NCBI GenBank assembly: GCA_030789695.1
Contig: CM061140.1
Coordinates: forward strand, 78,740,422-78,804,421
DNA length: 64,000 nt
Reading direction: 5' to 3'
From: Scilla litardierei
Taxonomy: Eukaryota; Streptophyta; Magnoliopsida; Asparagales; Asparagaceae
Shown in pieces: positions 62,099 through 64,000 of the stretch; the stretch's first letter is position 1; each line of letters opens with the position of its first letter. The translations under genes were made by a program, and so were the position numbers. Below the pieces are notes generated by a model that was given only the letters and a program-made list of their open reading frames with translations, was not told where the DNA came from and did not search any database.

Positions 62099-64000
62099 TT
62101 TTTTTGGCAAGTAAATACTATCTTTATTAGAACACTAAATATTTACAATATCAACACTAGTTAGCTACAGGAGTTAGTAGAAAGAGGGAGGAGAGGGCAC
62201 AAGCGTCGTCACCCACTACATCCTACTATCAACTGAGACTGACTAGGTATACCAAAACACAAAATGGCCAAAGGCAAAGCAAGACACCCGCCCTAGTAAA
62301 AACCTAAGAGAATGAACAATTTAACCAGCATCAATGAATCCCCAATTGGAAAACGGGGTGAAGTCTGTAATTCGCTCTATATCCTTGTTCTGAAGAGAAA
62401 TGATAACTTCTGCCGCCATATCATCAAATAGTTTAGTCTTTTCTACTTGCTTACACTCAATGATCCTCTTATTTCGCTACTTCCATATGTGCCAAACCAT
62501 AGAAGATAAAGTGGCTCTAGCTAACTTCCCAACAGGGTCAGATTTGGTGTAACGAGCAAGAAGCAAGTCACAAGTCTCTTGAAGGGAGTTCGGAGTAGGG
62601 CCAGAGTAACCAAACTTGAGCAAGCTTCTGGCTAGGATATACCTTGAATAATTACATTCAAAGAACAAATGAGAAATATTTTCAGCAGCATGGTCATCAC
62701 ACAAGATGCAATCTTTATCTAGGCTAATCCCCCACTTGGCTAACCGGTCTTTAGTAGGCAATTTATTTCGAAGGGCCCTGAGCAGACACAAACTCATTTT
62801 CGGCACATGAAGAGGGTACCAAATTAGACCGGAGTATTTGAAATTCTCACCAGTAGTCCGTGCTCCTTCCTATGCCGATTTGAAACTGAATTTGCTTCTG
62901 CGGACCAATTCCAGCGGTTAGGAGAATGGGTCAGAGTGAATGCCCACAGCTCATTCATTAGAGGCTGAATGCATGGAACATCAACCCATCTGCCGTTTGA
63001 CCAATAATCTGACACAAGCCTATTTTCGGCCCCAGGTGGAGGAGGGTGGTGTAGATAAAGGGCTCCCTTATGGTGCCAATTATTGAACCAAAAAGATGTT
63101 GAGGTGCCATCACCAACAACACGCTTTATCATTTTTTTGTGAAACAATACGATTTCTGAGGAGGAACTTCTAGGTACCCGATTGAGAGGGCAACGCCTTC
63201 GCAGTATAAAACTTATTATTAATCTCAACGTAATTATGTCTCATGAATTTTGCCCAGATTCCATCTGTGACAAGAACGCGCCAAGTGAGCCGGATGCCAG
63301 AAGCAACACTTAGGTCTTCCAGTAGCTTCAGGCCCACGCCTCCTTCTTTCTTAGGGGTATATAGGTCCTTCCAAGCCCTACAATTAAACGAGCCCCATAT
63401 GAACTTCCTGCAAGCAGCGTTAATAGTGCGGTTAACTGAAGGTGGAAAAAGATAAACTTGCATCCAGAAAGACACCATTCCATGGATTACCGTACGGACC
63501 AGTTCAATTTTCCCAAAAGTAGAAAGGAGCGAGGAACACCATCTAAGTAACCTCTTTTTGCACTTATCCATGAGGTGGCCGTAAAGAAGACTTAGGATAA
63601 TTAGATGAAAGCGGCAATCCTAAGTAAGTAGTGAAGGAGGAAACCATTTTAATTCCAAGGATATCAGCCAGTCCACAAGGATTACGCACCCCTTTACTGA
63701 AGATGGCAGAACTTTTCTCCCAATTAATTTGAAGCACAGAATACAGATTAAAAGTGGTTAGCAATTCCTTAAGCCCAATAATAGATCCTGAATTAGCACG
63801 ACAGAAAACCAAAAGGTCATCAGCGAAGAGCAAATGGGAAATGGATCTACTCTTCTCAGAGGCTGAATCGAGAAGTTTCAGCTCTAGCAATCAGTAGTGA
63901 AAATGCCTCCATCACAAGTACAAAGAGATAAGGGGATAACGGATCACCTTGACGAAGCCCGCCGTTTGAAGGAAAATAATCAACAGGAGAGCCCTCAATA
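62099..64000 (-). mobile_element. L1-type LINE (LINE C), continuing beyond the window
   Basis: Minus strand, with a short A tail (T run 62099-62105) just downstream of the Helitron B end. The 3' UTR contains the same GACG(A)CGCTTGTGCCCTCTCC motif as LINEs A and B (62190-62213). The 5' side leaves the window at 64000, so target duplication and full length are unknown. Confidence 0.85.
62320..64000 (-). pseudogene. LINE C ORF2 (RT and zf-RVT), broken
   Basis: Read from 64000 downwards: [33 protein letters not shown] (RT active site), INWEKSSAIFSKGV, TTYLGLPLSSNYPKS, a frameshift near 63570, KKEGGVGLKLLEDL, shifts near 63200 and 62820, then LLRALRNKLPTKDR, zf-RVT (CILCDDH...HLFFEC) and MVWHIWK followed by a TAG at about 62477. 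The frame then continues to NWGFIDAG near 62326. At least three frameshifts and one stop make it inactive. Confidence 0.88.

Noticed and set aside
1..64000. tRNA or rRNA genes, organelle insertions or intact host genes
   Set aside because: None seen. The tRNA-like matches are retroelement primer-binding sites; the NOP56 match is a decayed fragment in a Helitron.

Overview
This window is a stretch of plant nuclear DNA made almost entirely of nested transposable elements. The evidence for an angiosperm is the mix of families: Ty3/gypsy Tat-like elements with a second, archaeal-type RNase H; Athila-like elements primed from a TGGCGCCGTTGCCGGGG site; Ty1/copia elements primed from TTGGTATCAGAGC; L1-type LINEs with a zf-RVT tail; CTAG-ended Helitrons; and a captured piece of the plant NOP56 gene. 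I see no intact host gene, no rRNA or tRNA, and nothing prokaryotic. The species cannot be told from the sequence.

Layout. 1-501: copia pol remnant. 502-8371: Tat-like element 1 (+). 8372-15906: a second copy of the same family in inverted orientation (-), so the two form a giant inverted repeat. 15907-17351: copia pol end and LTR start. 17352-19213: LTR and leader of a non-autonomous Athila-like element ('LTR-B'). 19214-19399: a mosaic junction. About 12591-26035 is a tandem duplication with a 6809-bp offset, so element 3 (19400-22715), the copia remnant (22716-24160) and LTR-B recur. 24161-30601: complete non-autonomous LTR-B element with target duplication ATGGC, nested in a copia LTR (23969-32370), which is followed directly by a copia primer site and gag (32372-33328). 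33329-34389: another copia-like LTR start. 34390-34889: assembly gap (500 N). 34890-38318: 3' part of a second Tat-like family. 38319-39493: probable LTR debris. 39499-51098: complete Athila-like element with target duplication CCCAT, lacking RT and integrase but carrying a post-pol ORF. 51104-52448: unrecognised C-rich DNA. 52449-55208: two MITE-like elements, a 5'-truncated LINE and TA microsatellites. 55209-57902: a second LINE. 57909-62090: two adjacent Helitrons, the first carrying NOP56 exons. 62099-64000: a third LINE.

The most interesting biology is at the element level. (1) The Tat-like elements carry a gene antisense to pol, for which two GT-AG introns can be predicted at the same positions and phases in two families; it meets pol tail-to-tail at a palindromic AATAAATTTATT. 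(2) Four otherwise different LTR families each have a private array of short palindromes just upstream of their TATA box. (3) Athila-like elements repeat a module of stem-loop plus polypurine tract (AGCTTGGGGG) several times, not only at the 3' LTR. (4) All three Tat family-1 copies lack gag, and the only uninterrupted pol has Glu in place of the second catalytic Asp of integrase. (5) A roughly 185-bp junction consists of about a dozen collinear short pieces of a 1.3-kb source region; this is either extreme microdeletion or an assembly artefact and bears on whether the tandem duplication is real.

All calls rest on reading translated motifs, repeat boundaries and target duplications by eye; no database search was run.
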